Assembly: GCA_020636225.1 (NCBI GenBank)
Contig: JACJYI010000003.1
Span: 558,001-622,000 of the forward strand
Length of the DNA: 64,000 nucleotides
Origin: Lewinellaceae bacterium
GTDB lineage: Bacteria; Bacteroidota; Bacteroidia; Chitinophagales; Saprospiraceae
Direction: 5' to 3'
Below, piece by piece: positions 62,001 through 64,000 of the stretch (its first letter is position 1; each line of letters begins with the position of its first letter). The position numbers were made by a program, and so were the translations under genes. The notes under the pieces were generated by a model. The model had not been told where the DNA came from. It did not search any database and saw nothing but the letters and a program-made list of their open reading frames with translations.

Positions 62001-64000
62001 CCAGGATATCGTCCCACCGACCTGGAACCAGGCTATGCCGGCCAATATCACCGTCCAGTGCAATGCGGTGCCACCGGCTGCCACCCCGATCACGGCCAGC
62101 GACAATTGCGATGTTTCCGTGAATGTGACCCTGTCAGAAACCAGCACCAAGAGCGCAGATGTCAACAGTTGTGCCTACATGAACTACACGCTGACCCGCA
62201 CCTGGACGGCCATGGACAATTGCGGGAACATGCTCCAGCACACTCAGACCATCACCGTGATCGATACCCAGATCCCCACCCTGAATGGGGTGCCGGCCAA
62301 TACCACGGTCCAGTGCAATGCCGTCCCACCCCCGGCTGTCGTGACAGCTTCGGACAATTGCGATCCTGTCGTGCCGGTCACGCTGACGGAGACGAGTACA
62401 AAAAGCACCGATATCAACAGCTGTGCGTACATGAACTACACGATCACCCGGACCTGGACAGCATCCGACAACTGCGGGAACGCCACTGCCCGCACCCAGA
62501 TCATCACTGTGGTCGATACCCAGATCCCGACCCTGATCGGAGTTCCGGCCAATGCTACTGTAGAATGTGATGCTGTTCCTGCCCCGGCGAATGTGTCAGC
62601 CACAGACAATTGCGATCCGGTCGTGCCGGTTACGCTGACCGAGACCAGTACCAAGAGTGCGGATGTCAACGGTTGCGCCTACATGAATTACACCATTACC
62701 CGCACCTGGAAAGCATCCGACAACTGTGGAAACATGTCAGCCGGTACCCAGGTGATCACGGTACAGGATACCAAGCCGCCGGTCCTGGCAGGTGTTCCAG
62801 CCAATACAACGGTGCAGTGTCATCAGGTTCCTCCTGCAGCGGTGGTCACCGCGACGGACAATTGTGATCCTGATGTGCCTGTGACCTTTTCGGAACAGGT
62901 AACCCCGGGTCCGTGCGTTGATTCCTACACGCTCACCCGCACCTGGACCGCCTCCGATAACTGCGGGAATGCAACTACATCCACCCAGGTGATCAACGTC
63001 ATCGATACGGTCAATCCCACGGCATTGTGCAAGGACCACACCCTGTACCTGAACGGCGATGGCGAGGCCCAGCTCTACACCTACCAGATTGACAACGGTA
63101 GCTTTGACAACTGTACATTGGATCATCTGGACTTGTCACAATACCTCTTCACCTGTGATGACCTGGGTCAGAATACCGTGATCCTGACGGCGACAGATGC
63201 CTGTGGCAATACAGGGACCTGTACTGCCACCGTCACGGTGATCGATGCCTTGCCGCCCCATATGGTGTGCCTCTCGCCGATCGACCTCTACCTGGATGAG
63301 TTTGGTACACCCCTGGTATTGACCCCACAGGATGTAGATGGAGGCACCACGGACAATTGTACCATTGTCTCCCTGGAACTGTCCCAGACGATTTTCGATT
63401 GCAGTGACCTTGGTGAGAATTCGATCAAGTTATTTGCCACGGACCAAAGCGGCAACCAGGGCGAATGTTCCAGCAACGTTCGGGTGTATGATCTTCTTCC
63501 ACCGGTATTTACCGTGGTTCCGGAGGATGTAACTGCCTATTGCGATGAATACGGAGTGCCTGATGAGGCAGAAGCTACCGACAATTGCGGGATCGTCAGC
63601 ATTGTCCTCACAGAAACCCAGGAGTACTTTGCAGGAGGGCCGGAAGGCAGCTACCTGGTCCAACGCACCTGGGTGGCCACCGACTTGGCCGGGAATACCT
63701 CAAGTGCGGAACAATGGATCACCGTCCTGCCCGATGGCCAGATGGTCACTCTTTGCAATGACGACATCGTGACCGCACCGAGCAAGGCGCCGGTACAGGC
63801 GACCTGGGATGCGCCCAAGGTGGATGACATCTGCAATGGCAGCTATGCCATGACCCAGATGGAAGGGCCGGCTTCCGGTAGCTACTTCAATCCGGGGACC
63901 AGGACGCGGATCACCTACGGCTACCAGGACAGCTGGGGAACTCGTTACGAGTGTGCCTTCCATGTGGAGGTACCCGGCATCAATGACGACTATCAGGTGC
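59068..64000 (+). CDS. Second giant secreted reprolysin-type metalloprotease, truncated by the window end
   Basis: Open from the ATG at 59068 (or 59089) to the end: at least 1644 residues. Signal peptide MKTLLTIWLCFVGLMGFAQ, a propeptide like that of the upstream paralogue (VPEEVRNSGWGLVPDLAV, VSFSLYRDQIMAMIADD), protease domain VCTHEMGHLIGSRHTHAC (His360, Glu361, His364, His370) and Met-turn TIMSYCHFNVG. Then a long series of HYR-like Cys-rich domains; four tandem copies of about 84 aa lie at roughly 62020-63010, with the pattern VPANTTVQCNAVPP...TASDNCDP...YTITRTWTASDNCGN. From about 63721 the sequence is nearly identical to the corresponding block of the first protein. The C-terminus, where a sorting domain would be expected, is outside the window. 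Confidence 0.92.
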   Translation, partial: MNKITYTMKTLLTIWLCFVGLMGFAQIPGSLKPIAANVESALSRGETFVPVLPFSNVVDIQRMDVPEEVRNSGWGLVPDLAVLENIEEQRPEYLSVTVPGRDNQMLTLLLYQVNVGTPDFQVVYSDGTVSHDVPGVHYRGIIQGDYNSLVSFSLYRDQIMAMIADDNGNWNLGQLENPTPEHLHICYNDVDLASLNPFSCGMEDDLSPQENLDPPGHNPGQRDAGDCLRIWWEVGNSIVTSKGSGPAAVAWMTGVAAQVYTLYANEMINMSTYTFYVFTSPEPYSGGSSSARLSSFQNLNGTLNGDLAHYVTLGFGYGGIAAGFSGVCNPNYDQNMCYSDLDATYNNVPTYSWTVMVCTHEMGHLIGSRHTHACVWNGNNTAIDGCAGFVEGGCALPGNPPGGGTIMSYCHFNVGINFNLGFGPQPGDVIRNRVAGATCLQPACAPVPCTVTASCPPSQSNLPCTSWPGSLAAWSANNPPPTTAAAFEAIGGSVEANCFKDQDVTITVVDSDNGGSICGPPLVVTRTYTLKDPNNNMTSCSQTFSFNVDNDPPVFVPGPGAMDVSIGVATADFCTNTPFTYSVDNSVFPPLLTVIGINGPIHTVQGPAATENCGTINNIVPGSISYWYNGCQYRYFINFMYSDGCGNTTGAYEVILDVYDKTIPTIQCPEDVSIDCAADPNDTGLTGSPTGSDDCAVNLAFTYTDASVPGACPVRETITRTWTANDGCGNTNACTQTIVLQDFTGPTPDQGPGGFDAQVDLIYADFHNGTNHTHDCPNDLYLYHSPAEYLTYNGTDLRFEHFHGDEFQTVPKATATDVCGTVSQSINYGATTVDASMLPCTLKINLVWDFNDGCGNITQYTQVITIVDKAPLAINPNAPNLNQTVSCTANLDPVDLGGDIPNPSQSVDVDVFMDFDNCTNSIPIQPQGPPTAGGPTGLYWQDAITAGPCPETYTITRSWWAIDECGNVSLPFFQTIQVQDIVPPTWNQAMPANITVQCNAVPPAATPITASDNCDVSVNVTLSETSTKSADVNSCAYMNYTLTRTWTAMDNCGNMLQHTQTITVIDTQIPTLNGVPANTTVQCNAVPPPAVVTASDNCDPVVPVTLTETSTKSTDINSCAYMNYTITRTWTASDNCGNATARTQIITVVDTQIPTLIGVPANATVECDAVPAPANVSATDNCDPVVPVTLTETSTKSADVNGCAYMNYTITRTWKASDNCGNMSAGTQVITVQDTKPPVLAGVPANTTVQCHQVPPAAVVTATDNCDPDVPVTFSEQVTPGPCVDSYTLTRTWTASDNCGNATTSTQVINVIDTVNPTALCKDHTLYLNGDGEAQLYTYQIDNGSFDNCTLDHLDLSQYLFTCDDLGQNTVILTATDACGNTGTCTATVTVIDALPPHMVCLSPIDLYLDEFGTPLVLTPQDVDGGTTDNCTIVSLELSQTIFDCSDLGENSIKLFATDQSGNQGECSSNVRVYDLLPPVFTVVPEDVTAYCDEYGVPDEAEATDNCGIVSIVLTETQEYFAGGPEGSYLVQRTWVATDLAGNTSSAEQWITVLPDGQMVTLCNDDIVTAPSKAPVQATWDAPKVDDICNGSYAMTQMEGPASGSYFNPGTRTRITYGYQDSWGTRYECAFHVEVPGINDDYQV
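62020..63010 (+). repeat. Four tandem ~252-bp coding repeats (HYR-like domains)
   Basis: Equivalent points (GTCCAGTGC or variants) lie near 62053, 62308, 62560 and 62812, spaced 255, 252 and 252 bp. Repeats 2 and 3 share the text NCDPVVPVTLTETSTKS; repeat 4 differs more. In frame with the protease gene, so domain number could change by recombination without frame loss. Confidence 0.88.

Noticed and set aside
1..64000. tRNA or rRNA genes
   Set aside because: No convincing cloverleaf with a T-loop GTTCRANNC box or conserved rRNA segment was recognised by eye.

Overview
The window looks like a chromosomal contig from a free-living member of the Bacteroidota, probably a Saprospiria-like lineage (inferred, not searched). 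Reasons: secreted proteins with C-terminal type IX sorting domains, multi-domain HYR-like adhesin/metalloproteases, promoter-like boxes of the Bacteroidota TAnnTTTG type, a cas9-cas1-cas2 locus with 46-nt repeats, and poor Shine-Dalgarno signals. Genes are moderately GC-rich. Intergenic regions are long, AT-rich and filled with repeats.

Layout. 1-6290: a type II-C CRISPR-Cas locus. An array of about 20 repeats runs off the left edge; cas2, cas1 and a compact 1139-aa cas9 lie on the minus strand; a tracrRNA with its own promoter and terminator diverges from cas9. 6528-8619: pirin and a secreted lectin-like protein. 8620-13070: repeat-rich accessory region with a 271-bp tandem duplication and a group II intron whose domain VI is split by an IS256-family element. 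13081-20338: membrane fatty acid hydroxylase, an exported M23-like/methyltransferase fusion, an FMN glutamate-synthase-like enzyme and a halogenase-like flavoprotein. 20411-23758: arsenic operon arsR-arsM-arsC-acr3 with a palindromic operator. 23800-28090: repeats, a hypothetical gene, an 11-bp minisatellite, a second group II intron and an MFS remnant. 28198-31858: an envelope protein, acyl-CoA ligase and lipoprotein. 31929-39207: seven-gene V/A-type ATPase operon (E, DUF2764, A, B, D, I, K) whose K subunit carries Na+-site residues. 39435-41402: DUF3267 protease-like protein, hydrolase and DUF2062 protein. 41592-44240: frameshifted IS3-family element and five ~235-271-bp tandem repeats. 44344-46282: DksA/TraR zinc finger protein, GNAT and MBL-fold protein. 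46419-51085: an NADPH-dependent flavoprotein with a 2-oxoacid:ferredoxin oxidoreductase. 51513-53853: SRPBCC-VOC fusion, VOC protein, bestrophin. 54111-64000: two paralogous giant secreted metalloproteases, the second cut by the window end.

How it fits together. Intact operons serve ion/energy metabolism (V-ATPase, ferredoxin oxidoreductase with NADPH:ferredoxin module) and arsenic detoxification (sensor, methylation, reduction, efflux). The accessory regions show heavy mobile-element activity: intron in repeat, IS in intron, and IS-end-like sequences scattered through intergenic repeats. Frameshifts and small indels are concentrated in repetitive sequences (array, both introns, IS3), while single-copy genes are intact. 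That may reflect consensus/assembly error as much as biological decay.
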